Positions 15,824 to 24,138 of a stretch of DNA of 32,689 nucleotides are shown one piece after another; position 1 is the first letter of the stretch; each line of letters opens with the position of its first letter. Source of the DNA: Flavipsychrobacter sp. (GTDB taxonomy: Bacteria; Bacteroidota; Bacteroidia; Chitinophagales; Chitinophagaceae). Position numbers and translations under genes: made by a program. Location of the stretch: positions 1-32,689 of the forward strand of contig JAOQAP010000047.1 of NCBI GenBank assembly GCA_025963465.1, given 5' to 3'. The notes beneath the pieces are model-generated. The model saw only the letters and a program-made list of their open reading frames with translations, was not told the origin of the DNA and ran no database searches.

Positions 15824-16465
15824 ATGAACTTTAAGGTTATTACTATAGCCATGCTGAGCATGAGCACTGCAATATCAGTTTCTGCACAAACAATAGCTGA
15901 AGAGCCTAAGAAAGAAAAGGCCAAATATGCTGAGAATGTATTGGCCATAGCGCCTATACAATTGTCGGAGAACGGAGTAGCTGGCCTTGGCTTCAGCTAT
16001 GAGCGTTCACTGGATAAAGCAGGTATCATTGCACTCTATGTGCCGCTATCTGTAGTAATGAATACGAACAGCGAACAGCGACTGGGAAGTAATGCACATT
16101 ACAATGATCCCATGGTGTATGTAATGCCGGGGCTGAAAATATATCCTACAGGCAACCAAGGCCTTGCTAAATACGCAATAGGTCCCTCTATTGTATTTGC
16201 TACAGGACAAAGAACAGAATCTATTGATTACTACTATGCTTACCCATATAGTAGCTATGCTCCGGTATACCCTACATACATTACCCGCCAGCACAACATA
16301 CTGGGTATGATGATCAATCAATCGCTGAACATAAATCCTACACCACACTTGTATGTAGGTACTGAGTTTGGTTTTGGTTTCAGCTACCTGAATAAACTGG
16401 ATGGTATTACCCAGCAGACAACCGGTCTTGTACAGTTCAGTTTTAAGGTGGGGTACAGGTTTTAA
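15824..16465 (+). CDS. Outer-membrane-barrel-like protein (tandem paralogue 3)
   Basis: 213 residues, the sister of paralogue 2: same signal peptide type, same barrel body and same SFKVGYRF end. Against paralogue 2 I count four substitutions in the signal peptide and none from residue 21 to 131, although about 35 third-codon positions in that stretch differ. Residues 132-154 (ESIDYYYAYPYSSYAPVYPT) replace the other copy's loop. The start context ATTCTATGAACTTTAAGG is shared with paralogue 2. The pattern argues for a folded, functional product. Function unknown. Confidence 0.78.
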   Translation: MNFKVITIAMLSMSTAISVSAQTIAEEPKKEKAKYAENVLAIAPIQLSENGVAGLGFSYERSLDKAGIIALYVPLSVVMNTNSEQRLGSNAHYNDPMVYVMPGLKIYPTGNQGLAKYAIGPSIVFATGQRTESIDYYYAYPYSSYAPVYPTYITRQHNILGMMINQSLNINPTPHLYVGTEFGFGFSYLNKLDGITQQTTGLVQFSFKVGYRF

Positions 16466-16483
16466 TACTTAATTATTAGGTCT

Positions 16484-17116
16484 ATGAAATTGAAGCGTAT
16501 AGCTGCAGTTATTCTTTGTGCGATGTGTGCCGTGCGCACAACAGCGCAGATGGGTTTTCCGCAACGGGACAATATCGTAGCGTTCTCTGCCATTACGCTC
16601 AATGAGAGCGGGTATGGGTCCGGCTTATCGTGGGAGCACTTCCTGTTAAGAGACAAGTGGCTTAGCTTTGTTCTCCCGGTATCTGTAACTGTAAATACCA
16701 ATGATTACAACCCCGGGCATATGTTCTATTTTACCCCGGGCATAAAGCTGTACACTAATATGGAAGGCTATCGCAGGGCGAAGTTTTCTGTAGGGCCTAC
16801 ACTTATGGTAGCCGCAGGTAGTGGTAATACTATAAACGATAATTTTTCTTATTACGGTTTTAACCAGGGCCGCCCGCACTTCATGTATGGGTTTATGGTG
16901 AATGCAGGATGGAGCCTGTTCCCGTTGCCGCAGATATATTTTGGCGCTGATTTCGGCCTTGGACTTTCGGCAGTAAACAAGTATGACGGCTATAACCAGA
17001 ACGTGATATTGCTCCGCAGTCTTTCATTGAAACTGGGTTATATGTTCAACACAAGACCTCGTGCCATGGCACCTCAGGGTGGCGAGGAACCTGCTCCTTT
17101 GCCTCCCAGAGATTAA
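16484..17116 (+). CDS. Divergent barrel-like paralogue 4 with proline-rich tail
   Basis: 210 residues, starting 18 bp after paralogue 3, so probably one transcript. A signal peptide (residues 1-21, CAVRTTAQ) precedes a body that shares the family plan: DNIVAFSAITLNESGYGSGLSWEHFL, FTPGIKLY, AKFSVGPTLMVAAG, and a late FGADFGLGLSAVNKYDGYNQ like FGFGFSYMNKLDGISQ in the sisters. Unlike them it does not stop at the last strand (SLKLGYMF) but continues about 20 residues with a Pro/Arg-rich tail (RPRAMAPQGGEEPAPLPPRD). The terminal aromatic signal is therefore internal. Function unknown. Confidence 0.7.
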   Translation: MKLKRIAAVILCAMCAVRTTAQMGFPQRDNIVAFSAITLNESGYGSGLSWEHFLLRDKWLSFVLPVSVTVNTNDYNPGHMFYFTPGIKLYTNMEGYRRAKFSVGPTLMVAAGSGNTINDNFSYYGFNQGRPHFMYGFMVNAGWSLFPLPQIYFGADFGLGLSAVNKYDGYNQNVILLRSLSLKLGYMFNTRPRAMAPQGGEEPAPLPPRD

Positions 17117-17153
17117 TTTCCGGTTACCTGCAACACTTTCAGATTTTGGCAGC

Positions 17154-17720
17154 TCACTCCAGCGGATTGGCCAGCATGTGGAATACCGATGCAATATTTA
17201 ATCGTGTACCGGATATAGGTACAGCATTGATATGTGCATTCAGCCTGAAATAAATAGTGTCCTGAAGGAAGTAGTTTTTCAGATTCACATCTGTAGCAGT
17301 AGTCAACGTAAGGGTTGATAAGCCTTTAGGAACACTGTAGTTAGATGCCAGCAGCATTTCGGGAAGAGTTTGCCCGGAAATATATACCTGCACATTATCC
17401 AAAAAATCAAAGTTCTGTCCTTCAGGGCTTAATATCTGCAGTGTAAGGCTTTTCAGATCTACTTTAATTATTTTCTCTGCACTGGTATTGTACTGCGCTA
17501 TATACGCTTTGGAGTTTGTAGCTACGGGTATAGCAGGAAAGGGTAACTGGGCACCACCGCCCGGGATGGGCATACCACTATAGCCACCTGCATACTGAGG
17601 AATATTTACTTCCTGGTTGTAAGGTATATCCACATTGATGTCTGCAAGGTGTTTTACTTTGGTACATCCGGTAAAAACGGATGTAAGCGCTATAGCGGAT
17701 AATATCATCAGCTTTTTCAT
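17154..17720 (-). CDS. Hypothetical lipoprotein
   Basis: 188 residues with a clear lipoprotein signal: MKKLMILSAIALTSVFTGC, lipobox Cys19. Residues about 60-180 are beta-rich (AYIAQYNTSAEKIIKVDLKSLTLQIL, LDNVQVYISGQTLPEMLLASNY, DTIYFRLNAHINAVPISGTRLNI), resembling small Bacteroidota lipoproteins with an immunoglobulin-like fold. No domain is named with confidence. It converges on the barrel array with 37 bp between stops and is divergent from mtaB. Confidence 0.7.
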   Translation of the reverse strand: MKKLMILSAIALTSVFTGCTKVKHLADINVDIPYNQEVNIPQYAGGYSGMPIPGGGAQLPFPAIPVATNSKAYIAQYNTSAEKIIKVDLKSLTLQILSPEGQNFDFLDNVQVYISGQTLPEMLLASNYSVPKGLSTLTLTTATDVNLKNYFLQDTIYFRLNAHINAVPISGTRLNIASVFHMLANPLE

Positions 17721-17881
17721 ACTACACGGTTTTATTCAGTAATAGTGTTAGTAAAGGCGTGCCAACCCCTCTGCCCCGAAAGGAGGCTTCTCACACTATT
17801 GCATATACTTGGTTCATTATTAGCGAGTTAGGTGCCTGTATTATTTGGTGTTAAAATGACGGAAGGGGGCTTATTTATTAG

Positions 17882-17889
17882 TAATTTTG
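17882..17889 (+). promoter_or_regulatory. -7 box TAATTTTG for mtaB
   Basis: TAATTTTG fits TAnnTTTG and ends 18 bases before the ATG at 17908. No -33 box is evident at normal spacing. Confidence 0.5.
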
Positions 17890-17907
17890 CACCTCTTTGG
17901 TATAATA

Positions 17908-19188
17908 ATGAGCAAAACAGTAGCATTTCATACATTAGGTTGCAAACTCAATTATTCTGAGACCTCCACACTCAGCCGCACGCTGGAAGCAGATGGCTTT
18001 GTGAAAAAGGATTTTGAAGAGGATGCAGATGTGTACGTGATCAATACCTGCTCTGTGACAGAGAATGCCGATAAAGAATGCCGCATGATAGTGCGCCGCA
18101 TACAGAAACGGGCACCAGAGGCCATGGTGGTGATAACAGGATGCTATGCACAGCTAAAGCCACAGGAGATAGCAAAAATAGAAGGTGTGGACCTGGTGCT
18201 GGGCGCTGCAGAAAAATTTAATCTTGCCAATCATCTGAAAGAGCTGACCAAAGGGCCTGCCGACGGCGGTGGCGCTAAAATATGCTCGTGTGATATAGAA
18301 GAGGTAGCAGGCTTTAACAGCTCATTTTCTATCAACGATCGTACCCGTGCTTTCCTGAAAGTGCAGGACGGATGTGATTACAATTGCAGCTTCTGTACTA
18401 TACCTTTGGCGCGTGGCCACAGCCGCAGCGATAGTATAACCGGTGTGCTGAACAATATGCGTGAACTGGCCGCAAATGGCACTAAAGAGATCGTACTTAC
18501 GGGTATAAACCTGGGTGATTTTGGTAAAGGCAATGATGGCGGCAAGGCGCATGATAGCTCATTCTACGAGCTGATACAGGAGATGGATAAAGAAGCGGGC
18601 ATAGACCGTATACGCATATCATCTATAGAGCCAAACCTGCTGACGAATGAGATCATCTCGTTTGTAGCGCAGTCGCGTTTGTTCATGCCGCACTTTCATA
18701 TACCCCTGCAGAGCGGCAGCAATAAAATACTAGGTGCTATGCGCCGCAGGTATAAGCGTGAGCTGTATGCGGAAAGGGTAGCACAGATAAAAGAACTGAT
18801 GCCGCACTGCTGTATAGGTGTGGACGTGATCGTTGGTTTTCCCGGCGAGAGTGATGATGATTTTAAAGACACGTACGACTTCCTGCACCAGCTTGATGTA
18901 TCGTACTTCCATGTGTTTACCTACTCTGAGCGGGAGAACACACTTGCTGCGGATATGAAGCCAGTGGTGCCTGTCCACATTCGCAATGAGCGTAACAAAG
19001 CGCTGCGCAATCTCTCTTACCAGAAGATGCAATACTTCACAGAGCAGCACCATGGCCAGAACCGTAAAGTGCTTTTTGAAAGCGCAGGTAAGAACGGCAT
19101 GCTGGAAGGCTATACCGACAACTATATAAAGATACAAACACCATTCAGACCTGAATGGGAAAGGCAGTTCGTGGATTGGGATATATGA
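17908..19188 (+). CDS. mtaB: tRNA (t6A37) C2-methylthiotransferase MtaB
   Basis: Radical-SAM enzyme that converts t6A37 to ms2t6A37 in ANN-decoding tRNAs. The ATG at 17908 gives 426 residues and starts at family homology (TVAFHTLGCKLNYSET). A TTG 21 bases upstream would add seven residues and would overlap the -7 box. Domains: UPF0004 with cluster-binding Cys12, Cys48 and Cys79; radical SAM with C156-x3-C160-x2-C163 (CDYNCSFC); and a C-terminal TRAM-like region (about 365-426, VLFESAGKNGMLEGYTDNYIKI). Both 4Fe-4S sites are intact. KLN after GC and the TIPLARG block favour MtaB over MiaB or RimO. Confidence 0.93.
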   Translation: MSKTVAFHTLGCKLNYSETSTLSRTLEADGFVKKDFEEDADVYVINTCSVTENADKECRMIVRRIQKRAPEAMVVITGCYAQLKPQEIAKIEGVDLVLGAAEKFNLANHLKELTKGPADGGGAKICSCDIEEVAGFNSSFSINDRTRAFLKVQDGCDYNCSFCTIPLARGHSRSDSITGVLNNMRELAANGTKEIVLTGINLGDFGKGNDGGKAHDSSFYELIQEMDKEAGIDRIRISSIEPNLLTNEIISFVAQSRLFMPHFHIPLQSGSNKILGAMRRRYKRELYAERVAQIKELMPHCCIGVDVIVGFPGESDDDFKDTYDFLHQLDVSYFHVFTYSERENTLAADMKPVVPVHIRNERNKALRNLSYQKMQYFTEQHHGQNRKVLFESAGKNGMLEGYTDNYIKIQTPFRPEWERQFVDWDI

Positions 19189-19223
19189 TCCCGGATCATC
19201 CTTAACCTGTTCACTTTTACTTT

Positions 19224-20399
19224 ATGAGAGAATACCGTGCATCGAAGCTGGCAAAAATAATAGCAATTATTGGTGCACCACCTATCTGCGGCTCATTTGG
19301 CTTCGTATTGTTCCAACTATATACTGCCGATCCGGCAGAGATCCCTACATGGATATACTTCGTTGCCACGCCTATATTTGTTGGTTTGGGTGGTATTGGT
19401 TTGGTGGCTTTAATAGAGGTCTTTTTCAGTAAGCTGGTTGTGGACGCTGAAAAGATATATACCACAGGGCCATTACCGCGGCGAAAAATAATGCTGAGTG
19501 ATATAAAAGGATACAGAACTGATGAGCGGAACAGGATCATTATTGAATCAAGGAACCCGCGTGATAAAAAGATCAGGTTCAGTGGTTTGCTTGAACATGC
19601 AGATGAACTGGCCGCCTGGTTGTACAAAAACTATCCAAACCTGGATGCACTTGCAGCGAGAAAACAAATGGAAGAACTTACCGGTAATACAGCATTGGGC
19701 TTTACTGCCACAGAAAGGGAGACGAAACTGGTAACAGCCCGCAAATTAGCATTGGTAACAAATATTTTAAGTTTTGTCGCTATAATTGCAATGGGGATCT
19801 TGCCGGCTTTTTACAAGTATTTTGTAGCACTATTTATTGCCGGGCCTGTTGTTCTGCTTGCAGTATTAAAGATGGGTAATGGCCTTATCAGGATAGGCAT
19901 TGACAAAAAGAACGAATATCCATCAGTGTTTGTTGCAATTGGTTTTATGATGCTGGCATTAATACTTAAAGGCACTGCATTAAATATTGTGGATCATTCA
20001 AATGCCTGGCTGCCCGCTGCGGGTTTTGGTATTGCCTATTTTATTATGTTCGCATCTGTAACTGAAGAATACTTCTTCAAGGGTACGGATAAAGTTGCGA
20101 AGTCTGTTACAGCAGCATTCATGGTTTTGGCGTATGGCTCCTATTCTGTTTTACTTATCAATTGTGTTTATGATACTTCAGCACCACAGTTATACAGCAC
20201 AGTTATAGTGAACAAACATGCACACACAACGGTTGAGCACATAACAAATTATGAAGTGGAGATTTCTGAATGGGAAGGAGGTAAAAAAAGAATGAATGTT
20301 GCGAAGTCGCTGTACGACAGCCTGGCTGTAAATGACCGTGTTAAAATATACCGGAGAGCAGGTGTTTTAAAAATACCATGGGTGGAGCTATCAAAATAG
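19224..20399 (+). CDS. Hypothetical polytopic membrane protein with PH-like segment
   Basis: 391 residues, family not firmly recognised. Two membrane helices at about 12-32 and 43-67 are followed by a soluble stretch (about 70-140: VDAEKIYTTGPLPRRKIMLSDIKGY, RNRIIIESRNPRDKKIRFSGLLEHADELAAWL), which has the look of a bacterial PH-like domain. Further helices lie at about 173-215, 230-250, 260-278 and 293-315. A polar C-terminus (about 316-391, KHAHTTVEHITNYEVEISEWEGGKKR, SLYDSLAVNDRVKIYRRAG) resembles an extracytoplasmic beta domain. It is 35 bp downstream of mtaB, possibly in the same transcript, and ends at a strong terminator. Confidence 0.7.
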   Translation: MREYRASKLAKIIAIIGAPPICGSFGFVLFQLYTADPAEIPTWIYFVATPIFVGLGGIGLVALIEVFFSKLVVDAEKIYTTGPLPRRKIMLSDIKGYRTDERNRIIIESRNPRDKKIRFSGLLEHADELAAWLYKNYPNLDALAARKQMEELTGNTALGFTATERETKLVTARKLALVTNILSFVAIIAMGILPAFYKYFVALFIAGPVVLLAVLKMGNGLIRIGIDKKNEYPSVFVAIGFMMLALILKGTALNIVDHSNAWLPAAGFGIAYFIMFASVTEEYFFKGTDKVAKSVTAAFMVLAYGSYSVLLINCVYDTSAPQLYSTVIVNKHAHTTVEHITNYEVEISEWEGGKKRMNVAKSLYDSLAVNDRVKIYRRAGVLKIPWVELSK

Positions 20400-20406
20400 A
20401 ATTAAT

Positions 20407-20438
20407 AAAAAAGGATGAAAATATTTTCATCCTTTTTT
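20407..20438. terminator. Perfect palindromic bidirectional terminator
   Basis: A 32-base perfect palindrome: six A, GGATGAAAAT, then its exact complement ending in six T. It terminates the membrane-protein gene on the plus strand and the fibre-protein gene on the minus strand. Read on either strand it is a G+C-containing stem followed by a T-run. Confidence 0.9.
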
Positions 20439-20461
20439 ATTGCAATTAAATATTATTCTTT

Positions 20462-20640
20462 TTATTTGGCCGAACCTGACGTGGTTGCGTGTGCTTGTGA
20501 AGTAGCCGTTATAGGAGCTTGTGCTGCTTGTGTTCCGGATTTATTTTCATAAGCACCTGGTAAGTAACCAATTCCTTTTTCAGGGCCGAAGCCATATACT
20601 TCAGGCTGCAGGTACTTTCCTTTTTCGCTTGCATCATCTC
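20462..20640 (-). pseudogene. Out-of-frame original C-terminus of the collagen-like protein
   Basis: Read in the frame one base off from the annotated gene, 20638-20462 encodes [16 protein letters not shown], then [15 protein letters not shown] and a polar tail ending TTSGSAK-stop, 24 bases before the terminator. From knowledge of the family, EKGKYLxPExYG is the normal end of these Bacteroidota fibre proteins. It normally follows, some 80-100 residues later, the [17 protein letters not shown] motif, which here is in the other frame. The two are now joined directly at 20633-20645, where the bases GATGA recur. I infer an internal deletion with frameshift. No start codon belongs to this piece. 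Confidence 0.75.
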
Positions 20641-23085
20641 ATCAGATTCGATAGCAGAGTGATACAAGTATTTATTAGCCGGGTCACGTGGGTCATCTAT
20701 TTTAAATGGTTTAGTACCACCTGAAACGGTAGTAGCATACAGGGTGCCATTGAAATAGCCTGCGTATAACGTGCCGCTTCCGGCCACTGTCCCGTAAACT
20801 CCAAAGTTGTTGGGTCCATTAGAGGCATAACCATACACACCATAGCTATTGCCGGAAGCGAGTACACTTGGTGTTGCAACAGAAAAAATACCTACGTTAG
20901 CTGCGGAGCTATTGGTGCCGCGTGCATATGCCTCAACTCCATGATTCTCAAAACTGGAATTGGCAGCAAATCCGACCACGCCAGTTGCTACATTAGCTGT
21001 AGTCGTTGTGCCTGTTTGGCCGATTATTGCCTGGTGATCAAAAGAAACTCCACCCATAGTAACAGAAATATCCTTAGAACCGGAAACATGAAGCATGGCC
21101 GCAGGGGTTGTAGTTCCAAAACCGGAAAGTCCTTTGTCTACCACAAGGCCATAGCCACTGGTGCCACCACCAAAGAGGCCGCCAACGCTGCCTGCTGCAT
21201 CGCCGGCGCCAATGACGCCGGCACCGCCCGGAGCAGAGTTATAACCTCTCACACCAGCACTTGAAGATGAAAGACAGTATCCGACAATAGCATCGTTGGT
21301 GGAACTTACACCTGAAACGCCAATTCCTGTGGTCGATTCTCCATATATACCTGAAGCGACGGTGATAAAACCTGCTGGAGCAGAGCCAGAAGTACCATGA
21401 ACAGCATGCTGATTTGAGGCTGTATTCGAATTAATCACCTGTAATTTGTTTGATGGATTAGGGAGGATAGTACCCAGTCCTACGGAAGTGCCGTTGTCAA
21501 ACAATTGAGAATTGCCGATCGCGGTGGCCGATGTGAATTTAGACATGTAATTAAGTGTACCGGCAACACCAGTAGTTATTGGTGTGTTGGTAACGCCTGA
21601 TACCCTGCCTTGTGCATCAGTAATAAATACCGGTATCTGCGTTGCGGTACCATAGGTGCCTGCAGTACCTACATTAGGCAGGCTGATAGTACCTGATGTA
21701 GTGATAGTGCCGCCTGACAAGCCGGTACCTGCAGTAACAGAGGTAACAGAACCACCTGATGAAGGTGTTGTAGGTACCCATGAAGACGAACCTGAATTAT
21801 ATACTAAAACCTGTCCTGCGGTAGGAGGGGTAACGCTTACATTGACACTCTGCAATTGGTTTGCGTTCCATAACGGAGTAGTGTTTTGTGCGCTGAAAGT
21901 CGTTCCGGAAAGGGACAGGCCTGTGCCTGCGGTATAGGTAGTGCCTGAAGGAGTAGTAGGCAACCACGATGATCCGTTCCATATCAGTGCCTGACCAGTA
22001 GTAGGCGCAGTGGCGCTTACAGCCTTGCCCTGTAACTGGTTTGCATTCCAGAGCGCAGTAGTAGTTTGCGCGCTGAATGTAGTACCTGCCAGTGACAAGC
22101 CTGTGCCGGCGGTGTATGAAGGAAATGAAACAGGCGTATTGGTAACGCTTGTTACCCTGCCCTGGGCATCTGTGATAAATACTGGTATCTGTGTAGCAGT
22201 GCCATACGTGCCTGCTGTGCCTATATTAGGCATACTGATAGTACCTGATGTGGTAATAGTACCACCTGATAAACCTGTACCTGCTGTAACAGATATAACA
22301 GAACCTGCGGGCCCTGTTGGCCCCGTAGCGCCAGTAGCACCTGTCGGTCCTGCTGGTCCTGCAGGGCCGGTAGCGCCTGCTGGTCCCGTGGCGCCCGTGG
22401 CACCAGTAGCTCCGGTTGGACCTGCCGGTCCTGCCGGTCCGGTCAATCCTATTGGTCCTGTGGCGCCGGTAGCACCAGTAGCACCAGTAGCTCCTGTTGG
22501 TCCGGTAGCTCCTGTTGGTCCCGCAGGTCCTGTCAAACCAATTGGTCCGGTAGCACCAGTAGCGCCTGTAGGGCCGGTAGCACCTGTCGGTCCGGTCAAT
22601 CCAATTGGCCCTGTTGCTCCCGTAGCACCTGTAGCGCCGGTTGGTCCTGTTGGTCCTGCAGGCCCTATAGGGCCAACACTTCCGGCACCAGCTGCTGCAT
22701 ACATAGCATAAGGTACGCTCAGCAACTGGTTAGTACCTGCTGCTATATAAGATGAGCCCCCTACAGGATCTATTTCTACCTGCAGGTATTTGTTACCCGT
22801 GCTCCAGTCGATAGTGCTGAATGTGCCTGATAAAGGCGTGCCACTGCCTATAGCTACATTATACAGACCGAAAGAATTTGTATTGGGTGATTGTGTTTCC
22901 TGGTACACAGCAGTCCCCGTTGGAGACCCGTCGTGTACAGTGAGGCGCAGCCCAATGGGGGCATTGGCCATTGGAGCGCCTTCAGTGCTACGTGCTACAC
23001 CCTGGTAGTTTATAGCCTGCGGTACTTGTGCCTTTGCCGTAAACCCGATAGAGAGCAAGGCGATGTTGAGTAATATCTTCTTCAT
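20509..23085 (-). CDS. Collagen-like repeat surface fibre protein, C-terminus frameshifted
   Basis: 858 residues. Signal peptide 1-19 (IGFTAKAQ). Residues 20-130 are a conserved N-terminal domain ([39 protein letters not shown]). About 136-260 is a collagen-like stretch of Gly-x-Thr/Pro triplets ([19 protein letters not shown]). About 262-510 is a serially duplicated tail-fibre-like module ([44 protein letters not shown]). About 510-780 is a Gly/Ser-rich beta region. The end has [20 protein letters not shown], then 28 residues that look like translation of the wrong frame. The protein is probably surface-exposed and adhesive or structural. It forms an operon with the T9SS-tailed gene 23 bp upstream. 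Confidence 0.85.
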   Translation of the reverse strand: MKKILLNIALLSIGFTAKAQVPQAINYQGVARSTEGAPMANAPIGLRLTVHDGSPTGTAVYQETQSPNTNSFGLYNVAIGSGTPLSGTFSTIDWSTGNKYLQVEIDPVGGSSYIAAGTNQLLSVPYAMYAAAGAGSVGPIGPAGPTGPTGATGATGATGPIGLTGPTGATGPTGATGATGPIGLTGPAGPTGATGPTGATGATGATGATGPIGLTGPAGPAGPTGATGATGATGPAGATGPAGPAGPTGATGATGPTGPAGSVISVTAGTGLSGGTITTSGTISMPNIGTAGTYGTATQIPVFITDAQGRVTSVTNTPVSFPSYTAGTGLSLAGTTFSAQTTTALWNANQLQGKAVSATAPTTGQALIWNGSSWLPTTPSGTTYTAGTGLSLSGTTFSAQNTTPLWNANQLQSVNVSVTPPTAGQVLVYNSGSSSWVPTTPSSGGSVTSVTAGTGLSGGTITTSGTISLPNVGTAGTYGTATQIPVFITDAQGRVSGVTNTPITTGVAGTLNYMSKFTSATAIGNSQLFDNGTSVGLGTILPNPSNKLQVINSNTASNQHAVHGTSGSAPAGFITVASGIYGESTTGIGVSGVSSTNDAIVGYCLSSSSAGVRGYNSAPGGAGVIGAGDAAGSVGGLFGGGTSGYGLVVDKGLSGFGTTTPAAMLHVSGSKDISVTMGGVSFDHQAIIGQTGTTTTANVATGVVGFAANSSFENHGVEAYARGTNSSAANVGIFSVATPSVLASGNSYGVYGYASNGPNNFGVYGTVAGSGTLYAGYFNGTLYATTVSGGTKPFKIDDPRDPANKYLYHSAIESDEMMQAKKESTCSLKYMASALKKELVTYQVLMKINPEHKQHKLL

Positions 23086-23108
23086 AATGTTTTTATATTT
23101 TTATGAGG

Positions 23109-23624
23109 TCATTTTATTTTTTCAATTTTATAAGAAGCACTTTCTTCCTTTGCGTTATCAGTGCCTGCAGTTATGCTGAGCATGTAAGTAGCACAAGCGA
23201 GGCCGGCAATAGTGATCTGTTCTTTAGTTGTTCCTGGTTTTACCTGCAGCGCTTTTTGGGTTACGACCCTGCCTTGCATATCAAGCAGTTTGTAATTAAG
23301 CGTGCCTGATGATGGCGCATCATAACTGATGTTCACAACTGAAGACGCAGGGTTTGGAAATACCTGTAATTGTTTCGACAGCGTAGTTGTTGGTACGCCC
23401 GTATGGTCTTTCTCTGAAGGCTGAAGCACTCCCTGAGTAATGATAATGCCGGGTGTTGTAAATGTGCTGACCATGCTCATTTCACCAACCGACCAATCGA
23501 ACCGGTTAGTGCCTATTACTGCAGAGTTGCCTGCAGCATTTATGGCTGTTGGGCCTACGCTTTGAGCCCTTATGGTAACGGCTCCTAGCAGCATGAGGGG
23601 GACCAATAAGATCGTGTTCTTCAT
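23109..23624 (-). CDS. Small secreted protein with T9SS type A sorting domain
   Basis: 171 residues. A signal peptide (residues 1-20, LLGAVTIRAQ) precedes a short N-terminal part (SAVIGTNRFDWSVGEMSMVSTF, ITQGVLQPSE) that is a familiar header of Bacteroidota secreted proteins. Residues about 85-171 are the sorting domain: LQVFPNPASSVVNISY, YKLLDMQGRVVTQ, ATYMLSITAG, ending in a Lys-rich YKIEKIK. Almost the whole protein is thus header plus sorting tail, with no obvious functional domain between. It lies directly upstream of the collagen-like gene on the same strand, a pairing seen in related genomes, and may help present the fibre at the surface. Confidence 0.85.
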   Translation of the reverse strand: MKNTILLVPLMLLGAVTIRAQSVGPTAINAAGNSAVIGTNRFDWSVGEMSMVSTFTTPGIIITQGVLQPSEKDHTGVPTTTLSKQLQVFPNPASSVVNISYDAPSSGTLNYKLLDMQGRVVTQKALQVKPGTTKEQITIAGLACATYMLSITAGTDNAKEESASYKIEKIK

Positions 23625-23762
23625 ATAGTATGTAATTTAGGGTGAATGGAAATTGTATAATTTTTAAAAATCGAGTCAATTATATATGCATCCTTGTCAA
23701 ATGTATGATTAATTGCTTCAAATATTATTGCGATTCACCTTTATTTTTTTCAAAAAAACGCT

Positions 23763-23770
23763 TACATTTG
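23763..23770 (+). promoter_or_regulatory. -7 box TACATTTG of the tRNA gene
   Basis: TACATTTG matches TAnnTTTG and lies 16 bases before the tRNA 5' end, a suitable distance for a short precursor leader. Confidence 0.5.
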
Positions 23771-23786
23771 CAGCCCAACACAAAAA

Positions 23787-23860
23787 GGTCTTTTAGCTCA
23801 GTTGGTTAGAGCAGCTGACTCTTAATCAGCGGGTCCAGGGTTCGAGTCCCTGAGGGACCA
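23787..23860 (+). tRNA. tRNA-Lys (anticodon CTT)
   Basis: 74 nt folding into a full cloverleaf. Acceptor GGTCTTT pairs with AGGGACC, including G-T pairs. The D arm is AGCTCAGTTGGTTAGAGC. The anticodon stem GCTGA/TCAGC encloses loop CTCTTAA, with anticodon CTT at positions 34-36, reading AAG. T stem CAGGG/CCCTG encloses TTCGAGT, and the discriminator is A. CCA is not encoded: CCT follows. Confidence 0.95.
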
Positions 23861-23875
23861 CCTTAAATTGTTTTG

Positions 23876-23901
23876 AAAGCCTTGCATCGCAAGGCTTTTT
23901 T
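23876..23901 (+). terminator. Rho-independent terminator after tRNA-Lys
   Basis: AAAGCCTTGC (23876-23885), loop ATC, then GCAAGGCTTT (23889-23898) followed by three more T. The stem is ten base pairs and perfect. Confidence 0.9.
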
Positions 23902-23937
23902 CATTTCGTTTTATGGCTATTTTGTAAAGAATATACT

Positions 23938-23985
23938 GCAATCGGGAGATTGCGATCCATTGAGGCGTAGTCAGAGACATAAGCC
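23938..23985. repeat. REP-like GGGA-loop palindrome plus weaker hairpin
   Basis: GCAATC (23938-23943), GGGA, GATTGC (23948-23953) is a perfect hairpin of the same design as GCAAGC-GGGA at 6071. It is followed by an imperfect hairpin, GGCGTAGTC (23964-23972) against GACATAAGCC (23976-23985), with an internal loop. No gene is seen between the tRNA terminator and the convergent gene ending at 24139. Confidence 0.5.
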
Positions 23986-24100
23986 CGCGGAGTTTATTTA
24001 TTTTGCGGAAAGACTATGGCAAACCTGAAGCATCTGCCGATGCTGTCATTCGCTCGGACGTGGCAGGCAATACAGTGCTATAAGCAATTTATTCATTGGA

Positions 24101-24120
24101 CGAACCAAGGTATTGGTTCG
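24101..24120. other. Perfect inverted repeat downstream of unknown gene
   Basis: CGAACCAA (24101-24108) and TTGGTTCG (24113-24120) surround GGTA, 19 bases beyond the stop of the minus-strand gene at 24139. No T-run follows on either strand, so a terminator role is uncertain. Confidence 0.4.
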
Positions 24121-24138
24121 CAAGTTGAAGTATATTAT

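Noticed and set aside
17887-17907. TTG start seven codons upstream for mtaB
   Set aside because: It overlaps the probable -7 box, and the ATG at 17908 coincides with the start of family homology.
22308-22680. Possible CRISPR-like or satellite array
   Set aside because: The regular triplet and nine-base periodicity is coding (Gly-x-Thr/Pro) and has no repeat-spacer structure.
22010-22711. Plus-strand open frame of 233 codons rich in [10 protein letters not shown]
   Set aside because: It is the antisense shadow of the collagen-like Gly-x-y repeats of the minus-strand gene. It lacks a signal, promoter or start context.
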